From the NCBI GenBank assembly GCA_011799875.1, contig CM022301.1, positions 210,635,888 to 210,699,887 of the forward strand: 64,000 nt of DNA, written 5' to 3'. Position 1 is the stretch's first letter. Each line of letters starts with the position of its first letter. The notes below the pieces were generated by a model that was not told the origin of the DNA, searched no databases, and saw only the letters and a program-made list of their open reading frames with translations. Made by a program: the position numbers and the translations under genes. Positions 44,701-55,459 of this stretch are shown in pieces. Origin of the DNA: Thinopyrum elongatum. Lineage: Eukaryota; Streptophyta; Magnoliopsida; Poales; Poaceae.

Positions 44701-45819
44701 GAACGACGGTGTGGGTCAGGGGGTCGGGCTACGAGGCGGGAGGTTGCTGGCGGCGTCGTGCAATGCCACATGGTGGTGGTGGTGGTCGCGGGCCGGCTTG
44801 ATCCGGCCGGATCCGGCGGTTGGGGTCGGGACGAGGCCGGAGACGCGAGGACGAGGCGGGTCGACGGGGCGGCGCGGTCCACGAGTTGATGCGGGGTGGT
44901 GGCCTGGTTCTGCGATGACTGGCGGCGAACCACGGAGGGGCGGTGCTCCAGCGGCCTCGGTCGCCGGTGGGTGGTGACGCACAGGAGGGGAAGGGGTAGA
45001 TCGAGGAGAGGGGCTCCTCTGGTGGCGTGAGGTGGAGGAGTGGGGATCGGGCAGAGGGGTGGCTTGCCTCTGTGCGTGATGGCGCACAGGAAAGGAGAGG
45101 GAGCGAGGGGATCGGGAGAGAGTGTGGTGAGGGGCTAGGGTTAGATAGGCGCCGGTTGGGCCTAGGTGGGCCGGCCCTGTGGGCTAGGCCGAGCTGCGGT
45201 AGCTGGGAGGTCCAGTTGGGCTGGCTCTCTTCTCTCTCTCTCTCTAATTTCCTCTCTATTTCAAAGAAACAGAAACTTAGAAGAAATGTCGAGAGAGAGT
45301 GGAGTAGAGTTTGGGCATGGAGTTAATTTCTAAGACTCGAAAAAATAAGCTTAATCCAAGAAAATAGGAGTGGGCATGGCTGCAAGGTTTAGATTCAAAC
45401 ACATTTGACTTTATCTCAAATGGGTGAATAGGGAGTGGGGGTTTGGAAGGTCCAAAAATGTTGAGAAATTAGGAGGAGCCTCGATAAATGGAGAAAGAAT
45501 TGTTGGCAAAGTTTGGAGGTGAAACTTGAAGCAGAAGAGGCATGGAATTAAATTGCAAGTGAGTTCATGGGTAATTTCCAAACTAATGGAATATTTATTA
45601 TAGCTCCCTAAATATCGAGAGGATATGTTATAAAGAGAAATCACCATGTGAATTCCCTCGATTTAAATGGATCAAAGATCCATGCAATTTATTCAAGTTT
45701 TAAAACGGTTGCAAAAATTAATGGCATGATGACATGATGCAATGCAAGAAACAAATAATTCACGCTGCGAAACGCAAATACATGGAAGGCATCTGGAGCG
45801 TCGGTCTCGGGGTGTTACA
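41762..45819 (-). repeat. 5' LTR of the LARD (4058 bp)
   Basis: This is the upstream LTR on the minus strand, beside the primer site. It matches 34189-38254 throughout with scattered substitutions and short indels. A shortened CT tract lies at 45225-45245. It is followed by ACTCC at 45820-45824. Confidence 0.9.
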
Positions 45820-45824
45820 ACTCC

Positions 45825-47034
45825 GCCTCCTCTCCCTCCTCAGAGCCCTCCTCCTTGTTGCTCTCCTCCTCATCATCACTCTCGTTGTCGTCGGACCCCT
45901 CCGAGTACTGCTGTTCGGTGTCACTCGTCACATCTTCGAGTGACCGGTCCACCACCGGGATCCTAGAGATCAAGTTCTAAAAGTCCTAAAAGGAAAACAC
46001 TTCAGCACAAGGATCAGCTACACAAGAGGCAACAGGTGATCAAGCCGACTGAGTAGCAAACGATTACCTCAATGGTTGGCAAGTCCTTGTGGAAGGCTAG
46101 CACCAACCGAGCCCCACGTGGGTTGTCCCGGGCACAGGTGATGGCCTTGATCTTGGACCCCACCTCTTTATCGGTGAGCTCCTCGGGGTGCACCCGGGTG
46201 GGGTCACTCGGCCCTTCGTATAGCCACATGGGGTGAGCCCTAACTTGCAGCGGCTGGATGTGCCGAGTGAAGAAAGTCTCCAGAAAATCCATACCGTTCA
46301 CTCCAGCATTTACAACTCCGATCAATGCACTGGACAAGATGTCAACACCCACCTTCTCCTTCTTTGCCACGAAAAGGGACGCAGGGGCTCTTACTCTCTC
46401 AGATGAGTATGGCGGAAGGCCCGACTGGTTGTTGGTGCCAGGTACATCCCTGCAGTAGAAACAGGTTCCTTGCCACCCCTTGATAGAGTCGGGAAAAGCT
46501 CATCTTCGGGAAGGACCTCCCCCCACGAACCTGGATGCCCAGGCCCCCGCATAGCTGGGTGACGTTGGTCTTCTCACCAGTTGGCGAGTCCTTCTTGACG
46601 GTCATCGACCGACAGGTGAAGATGTATTTGAAGAGGACCCAGTGAGGATGGCAACCCAACAAGTTTTCACAAAGAAAGATGAAGGCCGAAAGATAAGGAC
46701 AACGTTGGGGGGAAGATGGTGGAGTTGCGCGCCAAAATAGTCGAGGAATGCTCGAAAAAGGGTGGGGAGGCATCAAGAAGCCCCGCTCGACGTGGGTGAC
46801 AAGCAGGACATGCTCATCCTCCTGAGGCACCGGCTTGACCTCCCCCGCGCCTGGGCGACGCCACCCGTCGTGTGGGATCAGCCCCTCTTCTACGAGCTCC
46901 TCCAACTGCCGAGCCGTAATGCGCGACGGGATCCAGTCCCCTGCCACACCGCCGGTCGCCACACCAGAGCTAGAGGAGGTAGCCTTCCCTGCCTTCTTCA
47001 CCTTTTCAGCCTTGGCCGTGGAGTCCCTTGTCAT
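45825..47034 (-). pseudogene. Gypsy antisense gene, first exons (Transposase_28-like domain)
   Basis: The likely start is ATG 47034 (MTRDSTAKAEKVKKAGKATS). The conserved domain follows: DWIPSRITARQLEELVEEGL, IPHDGWRRPGAGEVKPVPQE, HVLLVTHVERGF, LSAFIFLCENLLGCHPHW, FKYIFTCRS and VTQLCGGLGIQVRG. I recognise this as the 'putative gypsy type transposon' (Transposase_28) family, found antisense in plant Gypsy elements; its biochemical role is unknown to me. Two frame changes lie near 46680-46760. A further exon at 46014-46400 reads MDFLETFFTRHIQPLQVRAH and WLYEGPSDPTRVHPEELTD. The gene runs left into an acidic stretch cut at 45819 by the LARD and continues at 34188. Confidence 0.7.
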
Positions 47035-47879
47035 CGTCGTGTGCTTGAGTGAGGAGGAGAAGTGGGGGAATCGGGGCAAGACAAAGGGGATCTGAGCCCC
47101 GAACCTCTGTCTCCAAATCTTTTATATCGCCAGACGAATCTCCAGCCGGATCTCCCACCGCAGATCTCTGGATCGACGGCCCACGCGACAAGGCTGCGCG
47201 CAGAACAGGCGTGGCATGTGGCAGATACCATGCACGAAAATCAAGGAGCCACGCCCCCACTTGACCCACTAGCGCACGGCGTTACTGCTTCTGCGTGCGA
47301 GCACACTAATTCAAATCCCGAGATTTCCAGGACGAATCAATCCGATTGATTACCCGTGATCCCTTTCCTATGCATGTCAGTCCGGCTGACCACACTCCAC
47401 GGGGACCCGCGCAGTCGACCATGTTAAACACCCGACTGAAGTCTTCTTCAGGATCGTTACATGACGAGCTTGACGCCCCTCCTCGGCTTCACTTGGCACT
47501 CTCGGTAGGCTCCAAGGCGCATGACTCGTAAACCTGGACTCGTAGAAGGCCCACACTGGCGTTCCCCCGGGATATGGAGTGGCATCTCTCCGAAGAGTCA
47601 GACCACTCACCGGGGTCGCCACTCGAGTTGTAATGGCATTCCCCCACTCGGGCCTCTAGTCTACCTCCTCCGAGAGACAAAATCAATGCCACCGGGTTTT
47701 TCTCGACGATCAATAATGCCCGGTCATCTGGGCAAACCTATAGTCCAGAATCCGTTGTGTTTTTGTCTACGAAACAACAAGCCACAATTCAGAAACATAT
47801 TCCGAGTGCCCCCGCAGCACTCGGACTTAACCGAAGGATCGTTGTCTATCCTACGAAATCTCAACCGATTTGGGGCTAA
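47035..47879. other. 3' internal end of outer Gypsy with polypurine tract
   Basis: No gene is supported. On the minus strand this is the upstream flank of the antisense gene. Just before the 3' LTR is GATTTGGGGCTAA (47867-47879), which sits where the plus-strand polypurine primer should be. Confidence 0.5.
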
Positions 47880-48472
47880 TGATGTGGTCACCTATTACAG
47901 GTAGGGTCAAGGACCCATCATCTGGGACCCACATGGGGCCCATCACCATCATAGGTAGGTCCCTGGACCATGCCAACATTCGAATGCTTACATGAGGAAG
48001 TCCACTCGGACAGCTTGATGGCAATCGGACGACCACACGTCACTCGGCTGATGGATCACCACTTGGACATAGAAGGCAGGAGGATGTCGTGGGAGCTGCA
48101 ACGGTCGAAGAATCCTAAGTCATCCTTTAACAAGAGGTATGGCTACTGTTACCTATAACCGCCATAGTAAGAGGCTCATTATACTAGTAACTGACCCATT
48201 CAGTGTCATTAAATGTCTCGGCGGAGTGGGAGACATATGGGGCTGCAGCGCACTCTATATAAGCCGCACCCCACTCCACAGCCAGGCACGGGCAATCTTT
48301 GTAACCATACCCATCAAATCAAAACAAGCCTCAGGGCACGAGACGTAAGGCTTTTACCTCTGCCGAGAGGGGCCTGAACTCATTAAACACCGAGTGTTAC
48401 ACCTGCACCGTAGCTAGGTTTTGCCCCTTATTTGTACCCCTAGTACTCATTGTCAGGATCGTAACCCCGACA
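47880..48472 (+). repeat. 3' LTR of outer Gypsy
   Basis: 593 bp, matching 4285-4874, with TG...CA ends and the TATA box TATATAAG at 48256-48263. Confidence 0.9.
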
Positions 48473-49467
48473 ATCGGCCGATCGAGATCTTTTCGGATCG
48501 TGATTGGGCCAGATCTGCTAGTAGGCTGCGTCGGTGGGCTTCGGCCATTTCCTTTTAGAGAATACTTCTTTCCTTTTTGAAATAAAATAGAGGATAAAAT
48601 CCAAATAAAAGAAAATCTATAAAACTTTTATATAGACATATTATATATCAAAAATTTTGGAAAAAGATTTTCTAAAACATGAAGATATTTTCAAAGGCAA
48701 ATGAGTTCCACAAAACATTAGATAAAGCAAACAGTGGTACTGTTGCATTTAAAAACCAAATAAAAATGTTTTAAAATACCAAAATGATTTCAAATTCATT
48801 TTTCTCCACTTTTCTACTGTAGGGAATCATTTTATCCTAATTTCCATATATTTTATTTTTGGAGAAAAATAATTTGAATAAAACCCAAATAACTCTTAAA
48901 TGGTTTTGAATTTGACTTTCAAACCACTTTCAAACCTTTCTCTTTTTCCTTGGCCAAATATATTTCAAATGCCTCTGAATATTTGAAGTGTCATATTACT
49001 TCTCTCTTTTTGAATTTTCCAGAGGTTTTGAAATTTTAGAATTCAAACAACTCCAGATTGAAAGTGGGTTTCAAAATACCTTCAAAGGTACTTTCAATTT
49101 GTTTCTTTTAAACTTCCAACTCATATTTCATATAATTTGAAGAAGTCATTTTATCTTCTCTCATGAAAATTATTGAGTTGCAGAAAGTTTTCTGAATTTG
49201 AAATTTTTTCAAAAAACCTTTTCATTTCAAATGGAAGAAGTCATATCATCTTCACTCAAGGGTTTTGTGATGAAAAGAATTTGAATTCATGGAGATTAGA
49301 ATGCAAAGTGTAAGTTTGGGAAAGTCATTTCATTCCCTCTTATTCAACTTTCAAAAAGTTTCAACTTCCACTCCATTTCACACGATCAATCACACAACAA
49401 ACAAACAATCAATCAAAACTATTTATTTAATATAACATTCCAAAATTTAGAATTTTGGGATGTTACA
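48473..49467 (-). mobile_element. Right piece of the minus-strand long-LTR (LARD-like) element
   Basis: In plus reading it ends TTTTGGGATGTTACA at 49467, so on the minus strand an LTR starts TGTAACATCCCAAAATTC. From there the sequence is AT-rich with AAATTT/GAATTT tracts down to about 48560, then turns GC-rich at 48473, where the outer Gypsy begins. It appears to join the piece at 2310-4284. No coding region is seen. Confidence 0.5.
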
Positions 49468-49771
49468 AAGAAGAAGAACAAAAATAATGCTATCTCTTCA
49501 CTTCGTCTTCGACTTCTTGCGGCTACAATCAATTTCTTCAGATCCCACCTAACCAATTGCTTTACGTCAGCAATTTTTAGGGGTCACTCTCCATAACATA
49601 ACCTTCGTAGATAATACTCGCTGCCACGTAGGGTATTACCTTCGGAGTTTATATCAAACTCCTCATTACTTCAGGGACCTATTAGTCTGTGTGCACTAGC
49701 AAACACATTAGTCTCCTATTGTTTATGTCAACAATCTTCAAAACATAAGGAGGAAAATCATTGCACCAACA
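49468..49771 (-). repeat. Copia LTR fragment
   Basis: On the minus strand an LTR starts TGTTGGTGCAATGATTTTCC at 49771, directly after the purine tract AAAAAGGAGGAGAT (49772-49786). It runs to 49468, where the TGTAACATCCC element begins. It is the 3' LTR of the element whose envelope-like ORF follows to the right, and was cut by the later insertion. Confidence 0.6.
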
Positions 49772-49786
49772 ATCTCCTCCTTTTTG

Positions 49787-50124
49787 AGCGATTGTTGAAA
49801 AAACAGATAATCATCGAAGAGAGAAAGATATGCAATAAGAAACGCAATGAGAGTGATAAGGTGTTACTATTCTTGAGGATGACATATATTCTTGAGGATT
49901 TCCTGCAATAAGTAGAGTATATGGAGGAAATTTCATTCATTCGAGATAATGATTCACACTAATGAGATAAAATCAATTGTTAGCAAAGTGCAATGTTTTC
50001 TAACTTTTGATAAAGAAACCACCTGCAAAATAGATACTTCAAGAGAATAGATGTCACAGGGCGGTTATTAAAATTACAACACATAAGTTACTTAAGAGTT
50101 TTACAACTTAGTACAGACAAAGGT
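49787..50124. other. 3' untranslated region of the Copia remnant
   Basis: AT-rich sequence between the envelope-like ORF end and the purine tract. No gene is supported. Confidence 0.4.
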
Positions 50125-52207
50125 TCACTCCAAGGCATCACTAGAAGGACTGCCCGAAGTGACATCATCTTCAGAGGTGACTGGAACTCCTTCGGCTTTA
50201 GTAGTAGCAATATTTTCGTCAGGCATAGGGACAAGCTGCTGAGCAGATGAACTTGGCGCATTGGGATCAGCCACAGGAGGAACATTTGACAACAGATTGC
50301 CTTCAGTAGGTTTGACTGCGAGTGAGGTGGCTTCAGATTCTTTGAGCAATTTGTGAATCTACAAGTGAAGGGTATCAGTGGGAAGCTCTCATGCTGGTAG
50401 AGGCGGAGTGCTTCACTTTTGGAAATCATTCACACTGAAGCCTTTGTCGATATAGTCATAGAGCTCTTGGAGGTTCACATTTAGGAGTTGCTTTTTGGTC
50501 AAGAACTTGCAAACCAACTTCCAGAGCCTTCACTTATTTTCATCGGCTATCAGATGGACCGGCCTAGTGCGATTGTTGATAAGATTTATCTAATTTGCAA
50601 GGTGCTATTTTTCACATCGATCATCAGCAATATGTTGCAGAATTAGTTGTTGTGTTCGCATGTTGACTTCTAGATGAGATGGTGACTGAGAGGTAGGCAT
50701 TCGCACACGCTGAAGAAGCCGGGGACCATCAAAAGTTTGGTGATAATCATCAGAGGATGATGATGGTTCCTGAGAAAATTCTTTCATGGCTTTCATTGTG
50801 TCATGAACTAGTGGAATGAAGCTTTTGTGACTGGCCTTTGCAGGATATATTGTACGCATGGCATGGTCAATGACCTTTTGAATTCAAGGAGCATACACCT
50901 TGACGCAAAATGGAAACTGAGCAGCATCTTTCAGAATGCAAAGGAACCTGTATTCAACATCAAAGATATATCATTTAGAGATAGCATAGAAATCATTCCG
51001 AAGGATATTAGAGATGGACTTGTCAGCATCCATGCCAGCTAGTGGGCAGATGATGTAAGTGAGCAGATGGTATAGAGTCTTATTCTCGAAGGTTAAATGC
51101 TCAGGAAGTGGAGGACCAGAGTAATCTCGAATCTTTTCCTTGTACATTGTGCACTTGAAATCTTCATTAGAGATGACATCAATGATGTGCATCCGAATTT
51201 TACTGTTTCCATGCTCAAAGAGAGGAAAATGAAAGTGTGAAGTGGAATCAGTGGAAGTGCACTTAATCCTTTGTCCTTCGGTCATCCACTCAAATATCCA
51301 TTTGGAGCTATCATTTTCATCACCACAGATATACAACGTAGCATAGAACTGAAGAATAATCTCTCGTTTCAATGGATGCTTGAATTCAAACACCTTGGTG
51401 AGGCAGAAGTCATCCAAGCCTTAAACAAGTTGGTTGAAGTACCCAAGGTTTCTCATAGCAGGGAAATTGGGAAATTAATGAGGGAAAATCTTCCTGCTTT
51501 CATAGAGTACACAAGTGTAATAAACAACCCGTTCCTTGGTCCAGAAACGAGGGGAATTAGAGGTGCGAGGACCATCACAGAGGCTTGTCTGAAAGAACTT
51601 TGGATGGGCATGCATGTTGAAGAGGGGACCTTTAGCACTAGCACCAGCTGAAAAGATAGGTAGTTCTTCTCGAGGATTGGGAAATTTGAGTTCTTCTTCG
51701 GGTGTAAGAAACTCATCACCATACACAACTGAGTCAGGATGACGTCCAATCGGTGAGCGATGGACAAAAGGACCAGCGTCATCAGGTTTTGCAGTTGTAT
51801 CGATTGTGAACTAAAGCATGGACGGAGCAGAAGTCTCCATTGGATGAGCTGTGGTTGCAGTTGGTTGGGCTTCAGGAATCACTGGAGTTGATTCTTGCTC
51901 AGGAGGTGGTGCTTGATGTTTTTTGGGCAGCTGTTGTTGCTCGATCACCAACGGTTCTAAAGGAATTGGAGCTACAGGGGAAGGTGCATGATTCTCAGAA
52001 TGAACAAGCTCACCTTCTTCAGGAGAAGACTCAGTGGGGGACATTGGCCGAACAGGTGATGCCACAGGCACTGATTCAGTTGGCCTTGGTGAAGGTTGAG
52101 CTGCCGAAGCCTGAACAGTCACTAGTGGAAAAACGGCTAGCCTCAACTTTCGTTGGTGGCGTGCCATTTTCCATCAATGCCAGCACTATTTTTTTTCAAA
52201 TAGTGCT
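50125..52207 (-). pseudogene. Envelope-like ORF of a Sirevirus-type Copia, family A (broken)
   Basis: One reading frame runs from 52167 to 50125 with in-frame stops at 51811, 51475, 50971 and 50605. Landmarks are a Pro/Glu/Thr-rich part (TESSPEEGELVHSENHAP), then EFLTPEEELKFPNPREELPI, FWTKERVVYYTCVLYESRKI, LQFYATLYICGDENDSSKWI, FEWMTEGQ and HLTFENKTLYHLLTYIICPL. LQFYATLYICGDENDSSKWI matches LQFYATLHISGYNKDPKTWV in the ORF at 55460-59758, so they are distant homologues. Such ORFs downstream of pol in Sireviruses are called envelope-like, though a real envelope role is unproven. The upstream part is cut off at 52208. Confidence 0.6.
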
Positions 52208-52959
52208 TGATACGTCTCCAACGTATCTATAATTTATGAAGTATTCATGCCATGTTTACACCAATTTTATAAGGTTTGGGTGCAATTTTATATGATTTAA
52301 ATGAAACTAACCTATACTGACACTGTTTTCAGAAGAAGTACCGTGGTGCTGTTTTTTGTGTAGAAATCAAAGTTCTCCAAATGCAGCAATTTTTTTGAAA
52401 GAAAAGTGGCACTAGAAGCTTCATGGGAGGGCCAGAAGAGCCACAAGGTGGCCACTACCCACCTGGGCGTGCCACCCTCCTCCGGCGTGTGTTGGTGGGT
52501 AGTGGGCCCCTCGAAGCCCATCTCAGCCTAAGATCGACGCCAAAAAATCCTATAAATATAGAAACCCCCAAAAAGAACCCTAGATGAGAAGTTCTACCGC
52601 CGCAAGCCTTTGTAGCCACGAAAAACCAATCTGGACCCTGTTCCGGCACCCTGCCGGATGGGGAAATCATCACCGGAGGCCATCTTCATCATCTCGGCGG
52701 CCACCATGTTGAGGAGGGAGTAGTCCACCCTTGGGGCTGAAGGTTTGTACTAGTAGCTATGTGTTTGATCTCTCTCTTTGTCTCTCGCTCTCTCGTGTTC
52801 TTGATTTGGCACGATCTTGATGTACCACGAGCTTTGTTAATATAGTTGGATCATATGGTTTTTTCCCTTCTCTATCTTGTTGCAATGAATTGAGTTTTTA
52901 CCTTTGAGGTTTCACTTTTATCGGATTGAATACTTTGTTGGATTTGAGAACACTTGATG
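52208..52959 (+). repeat. Sabrina-like LTR fragment
   Basis: It starts TGATACGTCTCCAACGTATC and follows the minus strand of 17601-16850 through CATGCCATGTTTACA, GAAGTACCGTGGTG, AAAGTTCTCC and the GC-rich and TCTCTC parts. It stops at 52959, where the Copia LTR begins. It is about half an LTR, in plus orientation and clearly older than the copy at 10189-17601 from the number of differences. Confidence 0.75.
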
Positions 52960-54301
52960 TGAAAGTGCTAGTTATAGACTAGAGGGGGCGTGAATAGGCG
53001 ATTTTTATGAAAGTCTTCAAGATAGGCAATGTCTTCGAAGACAGACAACCAAATGACACCTACACAGTATGCAGTGGAAGATAAACTACACTAGACATGC
53101 CATAGTCAAGGAAACAGTACAAGGTAAGCACGAAGACAAATAGTAGCTAGGTAGAATAGATCGGAATAGGAAGACAATATGAAGCCAAATGTGTAATCAG
53201 AACGAATGTCTTCACACAATGAAGTCAAACACAGCAGGCAAGCAATGACTTCATAAGGCTGAACTGTAAGTAAGAGAGGGAGGGGATATAACCAGTTGCT
53301 TGGTGAAGACAAGGATTTGGTAAACCAGTTCCAGTTGTTGTGACAACTGTACGTCTGGCCAGGGAGGCTGAGATTGAACTCAGAAGACCACGTCTTCACC
53401 TTATTCCCCTTGAGCTAAGCTCACTTAGTCCTCACCCAATCACTCTAGTAAGTCTTCAAGGTAGACTTCCAAACCTTCACAGACTTTGTTCACCGGCGAT
53501 CCACAATGACTCTTGGATCCTCAGAATGCGATGCCTAACCGACTGGAAGATCATAGTCTTCAAGTGTAAAAAGTCTTCAGATCACACGGACAGAAGACTT
53601 CAGTGATGCCAAACACTCTTTAGGCTCTGGGTGTTTTGGGCTTTGTCCTTGCAAGGATTCTCTCTCAAAGGCTTCGGAGGTGGGTTGCTCTCAAACTACA
53701 AAAGCCATGCACTAACTCTGAGCAGCCACCAATTTATGGTGTAGGGGGTGGGCTATTTATAGCCAGGAGGCAACCCGACATGATATGTCCGAAAAGACCC
53801 TGGGTCACTAAGTAACCGACACATGTCCAATGGTCGAATTTCAAACACACGCGGCAGCTTGGCTTGGGCTACAAGCAAAGCAGGCTCATCCAACTCTGGA
53901 TAAGATTTGCTCTCATTGTCTTCACTCGAAGACATAGGATTTGGGTTGAGCATCATGTCAGTCTTCTGCCTCTGCTCACCATGATTCCACTTGATAGTTC
54001 GGTGGTTCCTATGACTCAAGAAAGAAGAAAATGGAACTATGAAAGAAACTATGTCTTCGCACTCCATTGTCTTTAAGTGAATGTCTTCATACATCATTAT
54101 CTTCGACGTGAATGTCTTCATAAACCACCATTGTCTTCAATGTCTTCATACATTTTAGGGGTCATCTCTGATGGGTAAACCGAATCAATGAGGGACTTCT
54201 ACCTGTGTTCTCCTGTGAATCTCACAAACACATTAGTCCCTCAACCACGTTTGTCGTAAATACTCCAAAGCCAACTAGGGGTGGCACTAGATGCACTTAC
54301 A
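52960..54301 (-). repeat. 3' LTR of the minus-strand Copia (1342 bp)
   Basis: On the minus strand it starts TGTAAGTGCATCTAGTGCC and ends ACTAGCACTTTCA. It is a close inverted match to the LTR at 61010-62348. A TATA box (CTATAAATAGCCC, minus strand) lies at about 53750-53762. The purine tract AAAAAGGGGGAGAT adjoins at 54302-54316. GAAGAC-containing motifs cluster in its upstream half. Confidence 0.85.
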
Positions 54302-54546
54302 ATCTCCCCCTTTTTGGTGATTGATGACAAACTAGTTGAAGTTTTCAACGGGGATAAAAATATGTGAAAGTTAAAGTACGTGGTCATTGGCTTCATGAAG
54401 TTGAAAGGGCTCCCCCTGAATATGTGCATATAAGTAATTTGCCTTTGAATGCAAATGCACACTGCAGGTTTTGCTTTGTGGAGATCTCCTTCTGTTCATG
54501 AAGTCAAATCATCGTGCATACAGAAATGTATTGAAGATAATGGCAT

Positions 54547-55350
54547 TAGGGCTGGAATTCGAGCCGAGTCGAGCCATCTCGGCTTGACTCGCTAAAGCTC
54601 ATTTCGTTAACGAGCTAGCTCGACTCGACTCGTTAATATAACAAGCACAAATCCAAGATTGGCTTGACTCGTATAACTCATGAGCTGGCTTGTTTAACTT
54701 GTTAAGATCATTAAAGATATGAACATAAAACCTTATGAATATGATAAAATGATTACTTGGGAATGTAAAATGTACATATTAAACATGTACAATGTTCACA
54801 ACACAATTAGCAATGAGACCCGATCGCCTCCTTTTTTCGACCTTTGACTCCAAGCTCAGTGGCTTCTCCATGGTCACTACCGGCTCGCCGTTGAGTCGGG
54901 CAGAAGAATGCATGGATCAGTAGTAGAAGGAACAAAAGGAAGAGGAGAAGAGGAGCAGTGCTACAGGGAGTGTCCGACACACGCACTGTAGAAGCGCAGG
55001 CCGCTGGCTGGAGAGGTGGGGCTGCAGCGTAGGAGCGCCGCCACCGCCGTAATGATTCACAAAGGAAAGAAACAGAGAAGGCAGGAGGGGAATCGACCAA
55101 CTATAACTTCGCTAGGAATGGAAGGAGAGAAATCATCGCACATGACATGTGAGTCTCCTGGGTGGCTGGGCCTTGTGTTTTGCGCCTGGGACGCAGGGTG
55201 CTTAGCTGATCTTTTGTACCAAGCCTATCGAGTTACACGAGTACTCATGAGATGAGCTCGTTTAACTTGGTTTATAAACAATCATAAACTAAAGCTTGGC
55301 TCGACTCATTATTATTCGAGTTCGAGTCAATTCGAGTCGAGTCACTGCAG
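54547..55350. mobile_element. Small TIR-type DNA transposon, hAT-like (tentative)
   Basis: An ~800-bp insert with clustered GAGTCGAG/CTCGACTC motifs at both ends starts TAGGGCTGGAATTCGAGCC, a start I associate with plant hAT elements, and ends near GAGTCGAGTCACTGCAG. Flanking octamers AATGGCAT and AATGATTT match only partly, so the exact ends are unsure. The middle has a GC-rich minus-strand frame (54807-55100, with LLLFLLFLLLLIHAFF), which I do not accept as a gene. It lies between the Copia envelope-like ORF and the 3' LTR. Confidence 0.4.
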
Positions 55351-55459
55351 AATGATTTCATGCGCATAAGATAGTAATTCAACCACGCAGTTAAAAACAA
55401 TAGAAAATGTTGCAGACGTCCCATCTGGGCTTAAGTGTTACAACTCAAAAACCAATAGT

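Larger units (their letters stand above)
34189..45819 (-). mobile_element. Sukkula-like LARD (large non-autonomous LTR element)
   Basis: Two ~4.06-kb direct repeats (34189-38254 and 41762-45819) start TGTAGCGCCCAAG and end GGGGTGTTACA in plus reading. They flank a 3.5-kb internal region and sit between perfect ACTCC duplications (34184-34188 and 45820-45824). The primer site TGGTATCAGAGCC (complementary to initiator tRNA-Met) lies inside the right repeat on the minus strand, and a purine tract (GTGGAGGAGAGT) inside the left, so the element runs on the minus strand. Long LTRs of ~4-4.5 kb with a ~3.5-kb noncoding core define LARDs. The LTR end (minus strand GCATCTTGGGCGCTACA) resembles what I remember of barley Sukkula. 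No coding capacity is found. Confidence 0.85.
4285..48472 (+). mobile_element. Outer Gypsy retrotransposon (Tat-like) with nested insertions
   Basis: Matching LTRs at 4285-4874 and 47880-48472 both start TGATGTGGTCACC and end GTAACCCCGACA. Between them are gag, protease, reverse transcriptase, two RNase H segments and integrase on the plus strand, then a 70-bp tandem array, and an antisense gene on the minus strand. The pol order with integrase last defines Gypsy, and the second plant-type RNase H suggests the Tat lineage. Three elements interrupt it: 10189-17601, 19475-31244 and 34189-45819. Without them it would be about 13.4 kb. Flanking pentamers are GTCGA and ATCGG, so the target duplication is not exact. 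All its coding regions are broken. Confidence 0.85.

Noticed and set aside
54807..55100. Leu-rich hydrophobic frame in the hAT-like insert
   Set aside because: A short frame in a GC-rich core with no supporting start context or homology. A membrane protein is not supported.
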